DNA of 64,000 nt from DASXMT01 sp963755985 (GCA_963755985.1 CAVWLO010000002.1:62001-126000), one strand, 5' to 3'; shown: positions 51,281-63,183, counted from the stretch's first letter. A program made the numbers and translations. The notes: generated from the sequence alone by a model not told the origin.

Positions 51281-53151
51281 GCGATCTCGAACACGGGGCG
51301 CCGTCCCTGGCCGACCTCGAGGCACAGGCTGACGACCTGGTCGGTGCCTGGGGTTGTTGGGCCCCCACGCTCGCCCCTGACGGCGACCGGATGGCCTACG
51401 TGAGCGACCGGCGGGGCCAGCCGGAGCTCTGGATCGGGCCGGTGGACGGGACCGACCCGGCCACGGTGGTGGAGTTGTCCGATGACCCGGTGCTGTCGGT
51501 GCGCTGGTCGCCCGATGGGCGATGGCTGGCCTGTTCGGTCGCCACCGGCGGCGGCGTCCGCTCGGAGGTATGGGTGCTGCGCCCGGATGGATCGGACCGG
51601 CGCCGGCTGGCCGGTTCGCCCGAGCACGCCGCCCTCGGGCCCTGGGCCCGGCGGGGACATCGCCTGGTCGTCACCCTGCACGATGAGCACACGGCGGCCA
51701 ATCGGTGCGTGCTGATCGACCCGGAGACCGGGACGGAGGAACCCATTGCCTCGGGTGGCCTCGTCCACGTCTTGGACCTCTCGGCCGACGAGCGCTTCGC
51801 CCTGCTGCGCGACGGCCGGCGCGGCGCCCACTTCTGCCTGCTCCTCGACCGGCGGTCCGACACCGTGCACGACGTGCTTCCCTACGCCGGTACCGGCTCG
51901 ACCGACAGCGGGCTCATCCGGCCGCCGCCCAGCGGGGAGGACGCCGCCCTCGTCGCCTACGTCGTCACCGACGCGGGACAGGCTCGGCCCGAGCTGGTGG
52001 CCGTGCCCCTCGGCCCCGACGGCGTCCGGGCCGAGGTCGGGGCGCTGGCCCACCGGGGCGACGCCGAGCTCGAGTTCATCGATGCCGATGACGCCGGAAG
52101 GCGCATGCTGCTGGCCTGGAACGTGGAGGGCGGCAGCCAGTTGGAGCTGCTCGACCCGTCCTCGGGCACGGGACGATCGGTGGAGGACCTGCCCGGCTCG
52201 GTGGTCAGCGGGGCCGTCGTGTCCCGGGACGGCCGCCGGGCGGTGGTGGCCGTCGAAGGGCCGGCTTCCCCGTCGAGGCTCTGGGCCCTCGACCTCGAGA
52301 CGGGGCGCTGGCGTCCGCTCGCCCCCACCGACGAGGCCGACCACCGGTGCGGTTCGCCCACACTCGAGCGCTTCGAGTCCCACGACGGCCTGGAGATCAC
52401 CGCCTGGCTCTACCGGCCGCCGGCCGGGACCGTCGGCGGCCCCGCGGTGGTGAGCATCCACGGCGGGCCCGAGAGCCAGGAGCGACCGGTGTTCAACCCG
52501 CAACACCAGCTCCTGGCCGCGGCGGGCATGGTCGTGCTGGCGCCGAACATCCGGGGATCCTCGGGATTCGGTCGAACCTTCGTCCACGCCGACGACCGGT
52601 TCGGGCGCCTGGACGCCATCGCCGATGTCGCCGCCTGTGCCCGGTGGCTGGTCGCCCAGGGACTGGCCGACCCCGACCGGATCGCGGTGAGCGGGCGATC
52701 CTACGGGGGCTATGTGACGCTGATGGCCCTCTTGGACTATCCGGCCCTGTTTGCCGCCGGGGTCGACATCTGCGGCATGTCCGACCTCACCACCTTCTTT
52801 CGTGACACCGAACCATGGATCGCCGAGGCCGCGGTGACCAAGTACGGCGATCCGGAACAAGATGCATGGTTGCTGGCCAGCCTCTCGCCCCTTCGCCGGG
52901 CCGAACGTATCCGGGCCCCGTTGTTGGTCGTCCACGGGGAGCTGGACACCAACGTGCCCGTCACCGAGGCTCGCCAGATCGTCGGAGCCCTGTCCGGGCG
53001 CGGCCACGAGGTCGAATACCTGGAGCTGGCCGGTGAAGGACACGAGTACCGGCGGGAATCGTCCCGACGCCTCTTGTTGGTGACCATGGTCCGGTTCTTG
53101 ACCCGCACCCTCGTGCACCGCCCGGCCCGTCGGCCCGAACACGTCCGCTGA
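51277..53151 (+). CDS. S9 family prolyl oligopeptidase-like serine peptidase
   Basis: A 624-residue peptidase. The N-terminal beta-propeller repeats (LAPDGDRMAYVSDRRG, VRWSPDGRWLACSV) precede an alpha/beta hydrolase domain with Ser in GRSYGGYVTLMAL, Asp in GELDTNVP and His in GEGHEYRRE. The propeller restricts entry to small peptides, which fits degradation of a short peptide or an amide made by the upstream enzymes. GTG 51277 overlaps the amidotransferase stop. NAGGN clusters usually carry an M42-type peptidase at this position, so this is a different family. Confidence 0.87.
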   Translation: MSDLEHGAPSLADLEAQADDLVGAWGCWAPTLAPDGDRMAYVSDRRGQPELWIGPVDGTDPATVVELSDDPVLSVRWSPDGRWLACSVATGGGVRSEVWVLRPDGSDRRRLAGSPEHAALGPWARRGHRLVVTLHDEHTAANRCVLIDPETGTEEPIASGGLVHVLDLSADERFALLRDGRRGAHFCLLLDRRSDTVHDVLPYAGTGSTDSGLIRPPPSGEDAALVAYVVTDAGQARPELVAVPLGPDGVRAEVGALAHRGDAELEFIDADDAGRRMLLAWNVEGGSQLELLDPSSGTGRSVEDLPGSVVSGAVVSRDGRRAVVAVEGPASPSRLWALDLETGRWRPLAPTDEADHRCGSPTLERFESHDGLEITAWLYRPPAGTVGGPAVVSIHGGPESQERPVFNPQHQLLAAAGMVVLAPNIRGSSGFGRTFVHADDRFGRLDAIADVAACARWLVAQGLADPDRIAVSGRSYGGYVTLMALLDYPALFAAGVDICGMSDLTTFFRDTEPWIAEAAVTKYGDPEQDAWLLASLSPLRRAERIRAPLLVVHGELDTNVPVTEARQIVGALSGRGHEVEYLELAGEGHEYRRESSRRLLLVTMVRFLTRTLVHRPARRPEHVR

Positions 53152-53265
53152 GGCTCGGTCGCCGGGCGCCCGGGCCGGAGACGGGCTGCCCGCTTCGAAG
53201 GGGGGGACGGCCGTGCCGGTCCATGGGGTGGTCGGTAACCCCCACGGCCGGTTGCCCGCCTAGGC

Positions 53266-54009
53266 CTAGGGGACCGGTTGGGGTTGGGCCAGACGGTGAT
53301 CCGACTGCTCGACAAGCCACGAGAAGAGTCGCATCTGGTGGACCTGGTCGGGAAGCTGTTCGGGGTGCCATTGCACGGCGACGATCCGATGCCGCCTGTC
53401 CTCGAGTGCCTCGATCGTCCCGTCCTCGGCCCAGGCCACCGGCCGGAGGCCATCACCCACGCGGTCCACGGCCTGATGGTGGAGCGAGTTGACCCCCAGC
53501 TCGTCGACCCCGAGAATCCGCCGCAGCTCGCTGTCAGGAGCAATGCGGACGGCGTGGACCAGCTCCAGGCGGCGCTCGACCACGAGATGGGGCTCGGTGG
53601 TGACCTCCGGAAGGTGCTGGACGAGGGTTCCGCCCCGGGCCACGTTCAGGAGCTGGATGCCGCGACAGATGGCCAGGACGGGTAGGCCGAGAGCCTCCGC
53701 TTCTGCAACCAGGCCCACCTCTGCTTCATCGCGCTCGGTGTCGACGCCCCCTGATTCGGGCGACTGCTCGGCGCGGTAGCGGCCGGGTTCGATGTCCCCG
53801 CCCCCGGTCATGACGAGGCCGTCGGCCCGCCCCAACAGGTGCGAGGAGCTGGGCCGAGCAGTCAGGAGGAAGGGAATGCCACCGGCCTCGGCGATCCGGT
53901 CGCCGTAGTCACGCTGGGTCCCGTCGATCATGCGCCCGTTGGCGGCCGCGATCCGTCCGACGCTGACGGCGATGTACCTGGTCTGGTCGTCCGAGAACGA
54001 GTCGCTCAC
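53266..54009 (-). CDS. Gamma-glutamyl-gamma-aminobutyrate hydrolase (PuuD)-like amidotransferase
   Basis: A 247-residue class I glutamine-amidotransferase-like hydrolase: Cys nucleophile in AICRGIQLLNV and His/Glu of the triad in QWHPEQ. The oxyanion Gly region is in MTGGGDIEPGRY. The family cuts gamma-glutamyl amides. It ends near and faces the S9 peptidase gene, so it may act on the same gamma-glutamyl product. This is a context inference. Confidence 0.85.
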   Translation of the reverse strand: MSDSFSDDQTRYIAVSVGRIAAANGRMIDGTQRDYGDRIAEAGGIPFLLTARPSSSHLLGRADGLVMTGGGDIEPGRYRAEQSPESGGVDTERDEAEVGLVAEAEALGLPVLAICRGIQLLNVARGGTLVQHLPEVTTEPHLVVERRLELVHAVRIAPDSELRRILGVDELGVNSLHHQAVDRVGDGLRPVAWAEDGTIEALEDRRHRIVAVQWHPEQLPDQVHQMRLFSWLVEQSDHRLAQPQPVP

Positions 54010-54167
54010 GGGCGACGTCCTTTGCTTCCGGCGTGTGAGAGGCGTCCCACGAGTTCTACTCCTGCGTTGTTTCCGGCATGTAACGGGCAGGTTATTTATC
54101 TTCGCACCTGTACCCGATCGTCGGCGCCGGCATGGGTTTCAAGGCGGCCGTCGGGGTAGCGTTCTTC

Positions 54168-54956
54168 ATGGCTGACGGCGTCCTGCTCGATATCGACGGG
54201 GTACTCACCGTCTCGTGGGAGCCGCTGCCCGGTGCGGTCGAGGCCATCCGGTGGCTCCAGGCCGAGGGCATCGGGTTCCGCCTGCTCACCAACACGTCCT
54301 CGAGGTCGCGCCGGGAGATCGCCGACCGTCTGGCGGCCAGGGGCATGGCCGTCGGCGTGGACCACATCCTCACCGCGGTGACCAGCGCGGCCCGGTACCT
54401 GGCTGCCCACTACGCCGGGGTGGGCTGCCTGGTCGTGAACGAGGGCGCGCTGGGGGAGGACCTCGCCGGCGTCGAGTCGGTCGACGCCCGGGCCGCCGGA
54501 GTGGTGCTGCTCGGCGGGGCCGGCCCGAGCACCGGCTACGCCGAGCTCGATGCCGCTTTCAAGCTGGCCGTGGCCGGTGCCCCGGTCGTCGCCCTGCACC
54601 GCAATACGCGGTACCAGACGGCCGAAGGCCCGGCCCTCGACATGGGGGCGTTCATCCTCGGTATCGAGGCCGCCGCCGGCATGGAGGTCGTGGCCGTGGG
54701 TAAGCCGGCCGCCGCCATCTTCGAGTCGGCCCTGGCCGACCTCGGGATCGGGGCCCGGGCTGCGGTGATGGTCGGGGACGACATCGGCTCGGACGTCCTC
54801 GGCGCCCAGGCCGTGGGGATCACCGGCGTGCTGGTGAGGACGGGAAAGTTCCGGCCCTCGGATCTCGAGGGCCTCGAGGGCGGCGCCCCCCGGCCCGACC
54901 ATGTGATCGGCGACATCGGAGAGCTCCCCGCCCTCTTTCGGAGGCTGGCCTCGTGA
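54168..54956 (+). CDS. HAD-superfamily IIA phosphatase (HDHD2-like)
   Basis: A 262-residue HAD phosphatase with motif I DIDGVLTVSW (nucleophile in DxDGV), motif II TNTSSRSRRE and motif III/IV KPAAAIFESAL with VGDDIGSDVLGAQ. It belongs to the NagD-like IIA group with a cap between motifs II and III. ATG 54168 gives a normal start just before the first motif. It converges on zwf with 15 bases between. Confidence 0.87.
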   Translation: MADGVLLDIDGVLTVSWEPLPGAVEAIRWLQAEGIGFRLLTNTSSRSRREIADRLAARGMAVGVDHILTAVTSAARYLAAHYAGVGCLVVNEGALGEDLAGVESVDARAAGVVLLGGAGPSTGYAELDAAFKLAVAGAPVVALHRNTRYQTAEGPALDMGAFILGIEAAAGMEVVAVGKPAAAIFESALADLGIGARAAVMVGDDIGSDVLGAQAVGITGVLVRTGKFRPSDLEGLEGGAPRPDHVIGDIGELPALFRRLAS

Positions 54957-54971
54957 CCTGGCCCACCGAGC

Positions 54972-56453
54972 TCAGCGGTGCTGGCGCCAGCCGCGCTCGA
55001 AGGGGAGGCGCCACGAGCGGGGCGCGATGAGGTCCTGGATGGCCGGCGGTCCCCACGAGCCGACCCGGTAGAGCTGCACCTCGGGCGGTTCCTCGAGCAA
55101 CGGTTGGGACACCTCCCAGAGCCGCTCGATGCCCTCGGCGTTCGTGAACAGCGTGTGGTCCCCGCTCATGGCGTCGTGGATCAGGCGCTCGTACGCCTCG
55201 AGCACGCTCTCGGCGTGCTCGGTCTCGTGCAACGCGAACTGAAGGCTGAGCTTCTCGAGCTTCATCCCCGGGCCCGGCTGCTTGCCGTAGAAGGAGAGCG
55301 ACAGCTTGGACGAGTCGGCCAGGTCGAAGGTGAGATGGTCGGGGCCGAGGGTGCCGACCCCGGACCCGGCCGGGAACATCGACTTGGGCGGTTCCCGGAA
55401 GGCGATGGAGACGATGCGGGCCCCTTCGGCCATCTTCTTCCCCGTCCGGAGGAAGAAGGGCACCCCGGCCCAGCGCCAGTTGTCGATCTCGCAGCGCAGG
55501 GCGATGAACGTCTCGGTGTCCGAGCCGGGCGACACCCCCTCGCTCCAGCCATAGCCCTCGTACTGGCCCCGGACCACGTCGCTCGGCTTGATCGGCCGCA
55601 GCGAGCGGAACACCTTGTTCTTCTCCTCACTGATGGCTCGGGGCTCGAGGGCGGTCGGCGGCTCCATGGCCACGAAGGCCAGGATCTGGAAGAGGTGGGT
55701 CACCACCATGTCCCGGAAGGCACCGGTCTGCTCGTAGAAGGGCCCCCGCGAGCCGATCCCGAGGGTCTCGGGCACGTCGATCTGTATGTGGTCGATGTGC
55801 TGGCGGTTCCAGATGGGCTCGAAGAGCCCGTTGGCGAACCGGAAGGCCAGGATGTTCTGGGCCGCTTCCTTCCCGAGGAAGTGGTCGATGCGGAACACCT
55901 GGTCCTCTTCGAAGATCTGCTGCACGGCGGCATTCAGCCGACGGCTGCTCGGGAGGTCGGTACCGAAGGGCTTCTCCATGATGATGCGGGCCCGGTCGAC
56001 GAGCGCGGCGTCGGCCAGGGTGCGCACGACCGAGTCGGCCGCGTGGGGCGGGATGCTGAGGTAGTGGAGGTGGCGCGCCTCGGCGTTCAGTGCGGTCTCG
56101 GCCTCCCGGACCGACTCGGCCAGGCCGGCGGCGCCGCGTGATCCCGACACGTAGCGGATGTTCCCGCTGAACCGGCGCCAACTGTCGTCCCCGACCGTGC
56201 ACCGGGCGAACTCGTCGCAGGCCCGCCTGGCCAGGGCACCGTACCCGTCGTCATCGAGTTCCTCGAGGGAGGTGGCCACGATGCGGCAGTCGGGGAGCAG
56301 GCCGGCCTCGGCAAGGTGGAACAGGCCGGGGAGGAGCTTCCGGCGAGCCAGGTCACCGGTCGCCCCGAACAGCACGACGACGTGGGGAGGAAGCGGGGCA
56401 TGGTTCCCGTTGGCCCGCGCCGTCCGGTCGGCTTCGTTGGTCAGGGTCACCAT
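54972..56453 (-). CDS. zwf: Glucose-6-phosphate 1-dehydrogenase
   Basis: A 493-residue enzyme of normal family length. The NADP-binding motif VVLFGATGDLARRKLLPGL lies near the start, the catalytic substrate-binding motif is RIDHFLGKEAAQNIL, and the C-terminal domain has GYGWSEGVSPGSDTETF. It makes 6-phosphogluconolactone and NADPH at the entrance of the pentose phosphate pathway. No partner gene (gnd, pgl, tal) is adjacent here. Confidence 0.93.
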   Translation of the reverse strand: MVTLTNEADRTARANGNHAPLPPHVVVLFGATGDLARRKLLPGLFHLAEAGLLPDCRIVATSLEELDDDGYGALARRACDEFARCTVGDDSWRRFSGNIRYVSGSRGAAGLAESVREAETALNAEARHLHYLSIPPHAADSVVRTLADAALVDRARIIMEKPFGTDLPSSRRLNAAVQQIFEEDQVFRIDHFLGKEAAQNILAFRFANGLFEPIWNRQHIDHIQIDVPETLGIGSRGPFYEQTGAFRDMVVTHLFQILAFVAMEPPTALEPRAISEEKNKVFRSLRPIKPSDVVRGQYEGYGWSEGVSPGSDTETFIALRCEIDNWRWAGVPFFLRTGKKMAEGARIVSIAFREPPKSMFPAGSGVGTLGPDHLTFDLADSSKLSLSFYGKQPGPGMKLEKLSLQFALHETEHAESVLEAYERLIHDAMSGDHTLFTNAEGIERLWEVSQPLLEEPPEVQLYRVGSWGPPAIQDLIAPRSWRLPFERGWRQHR

Positions 56454-56617
56454 CAGGACTCAGGGAAACGAGACAAACGAGGACCTCCTCGGCCTTTCGT
56501 GCCGTCCGAAGGTCGGCCGTCGGACGCCCACCCGGGCACGCACCCACGGTACGGGGCCTTCGTTACCGGCGCGTTGCCGGCAGCAATCCATCATGTGAAC
56601 GGAAGGAGAACGTTGCT

Positions 56618-58423
56618 TCAACCGGCGGCGACCGGGGGAGGCACGGGGCTGGTGGCCTGGTCGCGACGCAGCACGGCCAGGAGCTCCTCGTACGGCCCGA
56701 GCAGGTAGGCCTCGTCCCCGCCGCCGAAGCGGGTCCCCCGCCGTGGCGGGTGCTCGAGCCGCCCCCCTTCCCCGCTCCGGTGCAGGGCGATGACCCGGGT
56801 CCGGGCCGAGAGGTCGGACATGGCCAGCCCCTGCAGCCCCCCCTGTGGGGCGATCGTGAGCCGGCCGACGAGGAAGGGCTGCCGGTCGACGTAGAAGGTG
56901 CTGAGGACGTCGAGCCCCAGCGCCGCCCCGACGAACCAGGGGGCGGCCAGCGACGAGGTCGACCGGACATGGCGGAACCCGAAGCTCTGTTCCATGAGCC
57001 GGGCCAGGTCCCGGTCGAAGACCCGCAGGACGACGGGGACCTCGTCCCAGCGCGGGCCGAGCGACTCCCGGATGGCCAGCCCCGTCTCGATGTTGGTGAG
57101 ATCGGCGCTGGTCAGGACGGCCACGGCCGAGGCGTCCTGGAGGTTGACCATGCGATGGGTCTGGACCTGGGTGGCATCGGCGATCACCACCGGGACGCCC
57201 AGGGCCCGGGCCTGGGCCAGATAGCGGTTGTTCCCGTCCCGCTCGATGACCACCACCCGCTGGTGCTCGGCGATGAGTCCCTTGACCACGGCGATGCCTA
57301 CCGAGCCGAGCCCGACCACGACGACGTGGTCGGCCATGCCGTGGACCTCGCGCCGCCCGAGCGAGCGCTCGATGCGCCGGCTGACGAGGATGTTGGTGAA
57401 GAGGGCGAACCCGGTCGAGACCAGGGCCACCCCGATGACGATGAGGGCGATCCCGAAGACCTTCATGGGCGTGTCCTGTGCCGCGAAGCTGTAGTCGCCG
57501 TAGCCGACGGTGGCCACCGTCTCCACCGCGAAGTAGGCCGCGGTCAGCACGCCCAGCCGGCTGTGGGTACCGGGCACGTCATAGGCGAAGCGGAGGACGA
57601 CGGTGGCCAGGGCGATGAGGGTCAACAGTGAGGCAATGACGATGGCCAGCGCCTTGTTGTCGTCCTCCCAGAGGACGGACAGCTGGCGTGCGATCCGGGT
57701 GGTGAAGGCCACCGTTCGCTGGGGTGCCCGGGGGTCGGTCGGGTCGCTGATCCCGCCTTGTTGCAGTTCGTGCACCGTCCCCAGCACGGCCACCCGGTCG
57801 CCGGGGGCGACAGCGTGGTCCCGGCCCGGGCACTGGGCCATCTCGCCCCCGTCGGCCGGCATGATGGCCACCGGGGCCAGGTGGCCGAAGTGGCCCCGGA
57901 AGGTCGGGTGGGCGGTATCCGAATCGGGCACCTCCACCTGGACGACGGCGAAGCGCACGCCCCCCAGCTCGATGTCGTGGGCGTTGCGGTGCAGGCAGGC
58001 CTCGACGAACGACGGCGCGGCCAGGGTGGCCACGTCGAGGACGGAGCCCCGCCCCGACACCCGTTCCAGGGCCCGGGCCACGGACGGGTTGGCCAGCTGG
58101 ACCACGATGCGGGCGTCGGGGCGCAGCTCCCGGATGCGCAAGGCGGTCTCCAAGGTGTGTATCTCGTTGATCTCGACGCAGACCACGGCGAGGGCCCGGG
58201 CCAGGCCGGCCTCGAGCAGGGCGTCGCCGAGGTAGGCGCTGCGACGGATGTGGGGGACGCCCCAGTCCTGGAGGACCCGGGCGAAGCGCGGGTCTGCGTC
58301 GTCGTCGACCACGATGACCGGTGTGCCGCTCAGGTGGAACTGCTCGACCATGCGGAGCCCGACGCCCTGGAGGCCGCACACGATCACGTGGTCGCTCAGC
58401 TCCGGCCCCGCTTGTGGTTCCAC
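56618..58423 (-). CDS. Potassium channel with RCK domains on both sides of the pore
   Basis: A 601-residue protein. An N-terminal RCK/TrkA-N domain (13-150, NAD-binding VIVCGLQGVGLRMV) is followed by a pore with two membrane helices (about 257-280 and 323-350). The selectivity filter is TVGYGD (305-310). A second RCK domain begins around HVVVVGLGSVGIAVV with a TrkA-C-like end. The N-terminal RCK before the pore is the unusual point, since most bacterial MthK-type channels have RCK domains only after it. GTG 58423 follows AGGGG. A K+ channel gated by nucleotides or ions is the likely role. Confidence 0.85.
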   Translation of the reverse strand: MEPQAGPELSDHVIVCGLQGVGLRMVEQFHLSGTPVIVVDDDADPRFARVLQDWGVPHIRRSAYLGDALLEAGLARALAVVCVEINEIHTLETALRIRELRPDARIVVQLANPSVARALERVSGRGSVLDVATLAAPSFVEACLHRNAHDIELGGVRFAVVQVEVPDSDTAHPTFRGHFGHLAPVAIMPADGGEMAQCPGRDHAVAPGDRVAVLGTVHELQQGGISDPTDPRAPQRTVAFTTRIARQLSVLWEDDNKALAIVIASLLTLIALATVVLRFAYDVPGTHSRLGVLTAAYFAVETVATVGYGDYSFAAQDTPMKVFGIALIVIGVALVSTGFALFTNILVSRRIERSLGRREVHGMADHVVVVGLGSVGIAVVKGLIAEHQRVVVIERDGNNRYLAQARALGVPVVIADATQVQTHRMVNLQDASAVAVLTSADLTNIETGLAIRESLGPRWDEVPVVLRVFDRDLARLMEQSFGFRHVRSTSSLAAPWFVGAALGLDVLSTFYVDRQPFLVGRLTIAPQGGLQGLAMSDLSARTRVIALHRSGEGGRLEHPPRRGTRFGGGDEAYLLGPYEELLAVLRRDQATSPVPPPVAAG

Positions 58424-58500
58424 GCCCCTACGTTCTCGATCTGGTCGGTCGGTGACTGCGGCTTCGTGCCGCGACCCGGGCTGCCTCGGGCCCCGACGGG

Positions 58501-60676
<2,176 letters not shown>

Positions 60677-60831
60677 CGTTCGCTCCTGAGAACCCGGGCC
60701 AGTCGTCACCTGGCCGAACGTGCGCGGTCACCGAGGACGACTCGGCGGTGGATGGGACAGAACTTAGAGAGCCTGCGTATCGATTGGGTTTCCAAATTAT
60801 GAACGCTGTGGTCGGAGCGCCCGGGCCCGGT

Positions 60832-60845
60832 TAGAACGCGTAGCA
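60832..60845. promoter_or_regulatory. KstR-like box upstream of the acyl-CoA dehydrogenase operon
   Basis: TAGAACGCGTAGCA fits T-nn-AAC-nn-GTA-nn-A, one base off the KstR consensus, and matches the P450-side box TAGAACCTGTATCA at 10 of 14 positions with the same deviation (GTA instead of GTT). It lies 64 bases before the ATG at 60910. CAGTTAG repeats follow it. Confidence 0.5.
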
Positions 60846-60909
60846 GTTAGATTCGCCCGTCCAGTTAGCATGGTCCGTCCAGGACGCCACCGAAGGGGGG
60901 ACACAGCCG

Positions 60910-62070
60910 ATGCATCTCGAGGAGACCCCCGAGCAGGTGGCCCTCCGGGCCGAACTGCGCACCTATTTCGCCGAGGTGATCACCGACCAGATCCGCGACG
61001 CCCTCGACTTCGAGCCCGAGGGCGGGGCCGTGTACCGCTCGGTGATCCGCCGCATGGGCAAGGACGGCTGGTTGGGCATCGGCTGGCCCAAGGAATTCGG
61101 CGGGCAGGGCCGCCCGGCCACCGACCAGTTCATCTTCTTCAACGAGGTCCAGCGGGCCCGGGCCCCGTTCCCCTTCGTCACCTTGAACACGGTCGGCCCC
61201 ACCCTGATGCGCTACGGGTCCGACGAGCAGAAGTCCTTCTTCCTCCCCGGCATCCTGGCCGGCGAGATCAACTTCGCCATCGGCTATACCGAGCCCGGTG
61301 CCGGCACCGACCTGGCCTCGTTGCGCACCAAGGCCACGAGGGACGGCGACGAATGGGTCATCGACGGGGCCAAGGTCTTCACCAGCGGCGCCGACCAGGC
61401 CGACTACATCTGGCTGGCCACCCGCACCGACCCCGACGCCCCCAAGCACAAGGGCATCTCGATCTTTCTCGTGCCCACCGCCTCAACCGGGTTCTCGTGC
61501 ACCCCGATCGTGACCGTCGGGGGCGTGGCCACCACGGCCAGCTACTACGACGGCGTGCGGGTGCCCGAGGGCGCGCTGGTCGGGGCACTGAACGAGGGCT
61601 GGACCATGATCACCAACCAGCTCAACCACGAGCGGGTGGGCCTCGCCGCCTTGGCCTCGCTGGCCCACCGGCTGTGGGCCGAGACGGCGGCGTGGGCCAT
61701 CGAGCACGACCTGGCCGACGTGCCCTGGATCCAGGCCGACCTGGCCCGCACCCACGCCCTGCTCGAGGCCCAGCGCCTGTTGAACTGGCGGATGACGGCG
61801 GCGGTGAACGACGGGACCCTGGGCCCGGCCGACTCCTCGTCGGTCAAGGTGTTCGGCACCGAGTCCACCGTCGAGGTGTACCGGGTCCTGCTCGGCATCG
61901 TCGGCGCCGGCGGCTACCTGGCCCCGGGGACGCCGGGGGCGGTGCTGCACGGCGAGCTCGAGCGGGCCGGCCGCCAGGCGCAGATCAACACGTTCGGCGG
62001 CGGGGTCAACGAGATCCAGCGGGAGATCCTGGCCACCGCCGGGTTGGGCATGAAGCGGGGTGCACGTTGA
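60910..62070 (+). CDS. Acyl-CoA dehydrogenase (ChsE/FadE type)
   Basis: A 386-residue flavin acyl-CoA dehydrogenase with GYTEPGAGTDLASLRT, the flavin-contact region, and C-terminal FGGGVNEIQREILA. It has no obvious catalytic Glu at the usual position by eye, as in one subunit type of the heteromeric ChsE-type enzymes that oxidise steroid side-chain CoA esters. The next gene's initiation codon TTG overlaps its stop, and a second, divergent acyl-CoA dehydrogenase follows at 63183, which fits the alpha2beta2 arrangement. GAAGGGGGGACACAGCCG precedes ATG 60910. Confidence 0.88.
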   Translation: MHLEETPEQVALRAELRTYFAEVITDQIRDALDFEPEGGAVYRSVIRRMGKDGWLGIGWPKEFGGQGRPATDQFIFFNEVQRARAPFPFVTLNTVGPTLMRYGSDEQKSFFLPGILAGEINFAIGYTEPGAGTDLASLRTKATRDGDEWVIDGAKVFTSGADQADYIWLATRTDPDAPKHKGISIFLVPTASTGFSCTPIVTVGGVATTASYYDGVRVPEGALVGALNEGWTMITNQLNHERVGLAALASLAHRLWAETAAWAIEHDLADVPWIQADLARTHALLEAQRLLNWRMTAAVNDGTLGPADSSSVKVFGTESTVEVYRVLLGIVGAGGYLAPGTPGAVLHGELERAGRQAQINTFGGGVNEIQREILATAGLGMKRGAR

Positions 62071-63183
62071 GCACCGAGACCAACGAGACCGGGGAGACGG
62101 CGGGGATCCCGGGCGCACTGAGCGGCCCGGCTCTCCAGGAGAAGTTCGACTCCTTCACCGGCCAGTCGAGCGGGCCGCCGTCCACCGGGGCCGAGCCGGT
62201 GAACCGGGTCATGATCCGCCACTGGGTGGAGGCCATCGGGGACTACAACCCGGTGTACTTGGACGAGGGCGCGGCCAAAGACGCCGGCTTCCCCGGGGTG
62301 ATCGCCCCGCCCACCATGCTCCAGGCCTGGACCATGCGCGGCCTCCGGCTCCACCAGGACGTCGACGCGGCCCGCAAGGCCGGGCAGAGCTCCGGCACGG
62401 TGCAGGACCAGGTGATGACGCTGCTGGACGCGGCCGGCTTCACCTCGGTGGTGGCCACCAACTGCGAACAGCACTACGAGCGGCCGCTCGCCCTGGGCGA
62501 TGAGATCACCGTGTCGTCGGTGATCGAGTCGATCTCACCCGAGAAGACGACGGCTCTGGGCGTGGGCCACTTCGTCACCGACCGACAGGACTACACCGAT
62601 GCCAGCGGCGCCCTGGTCGGCACCACCCGGTTCCGCATTGCTCAAGTTCCGTCCCCGCTCGGCCCCGCCGGCATCGGAGTCGGCTTCCGGCGAGGCGGCC
62701 CCACCCGAATCAGATACGGCCGAGGCGCCGACCCGCCCGTTGCGTCCCCGTCCTGCCCTGACCCAGGACAACTCGTTCTTCTTCGAGGGGGCGAAGGAGG
62801 GCAAGCTGTTGATCCAGCGATGTTCCGAGTGCGGCACCCTCCGGCATCCGCCCCGCCCGGCCTGTCCGAACTGCCGGTCCTTCCGGTGGGACGCGGTGCA
62901 GGCCTCGGGTCGGGGCACGATCTACAGCTTCGTGGTCAACCACCATCCCCAGGTCCCCGCCTTCGACTACCCGCTCGTCGTGGCCCTGGTCGAACTGGAG
63001 GAGGGGACCCGCCTGGTGGCCAACGTCTCGCACATGACGCCCGAGACGGTGGCCATCGGTATGCCCGTGATCGCCGAGTTCGAGGACTTCGACGACGACC
63101 TGTCCCTCCCGGTCTTCCGACCGGCCGACGGCTCGGGCGAGGAACCGGCCCCCGCGGCCGAGCGGGCCGAGGGGCGAGCCTGA
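62067..63183 (+). pseudogene. ChsH2-like MaoC hydratase fused to DUF35, frameshifted by one base
   Basis: The N-terminal half is a MaoC/FAS1-type dehydratase domain: MIRHWVEAIGDYNPVYLDEG, GVIAPPTML. The C-terminal half is DUF35 with a rubredoxin-like zinc ribbon (CSECGTLRHPPRPACPNC) and an OB fold. The halves are in different frames. An extra G near 62641 (ATTGCTCAAG) explains it: removing it gives RFRILKFRPR. The total length 1117 = 3n+1 agrees. MaoC-DUF35 fusions are the ChsH2 arrangement of steroid side-chain degradation. The start is TTG 62067, overlapping the dehydrogenase stop. A sequencing error is likely, so the gene may be functional. Confidence 0.82.

Noticed and set aside
51091..53142. 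683-codon minus-strand frame opposite the S9 peptidase
   Set aside because: Shadow of high-GC coding sequence; no domain.
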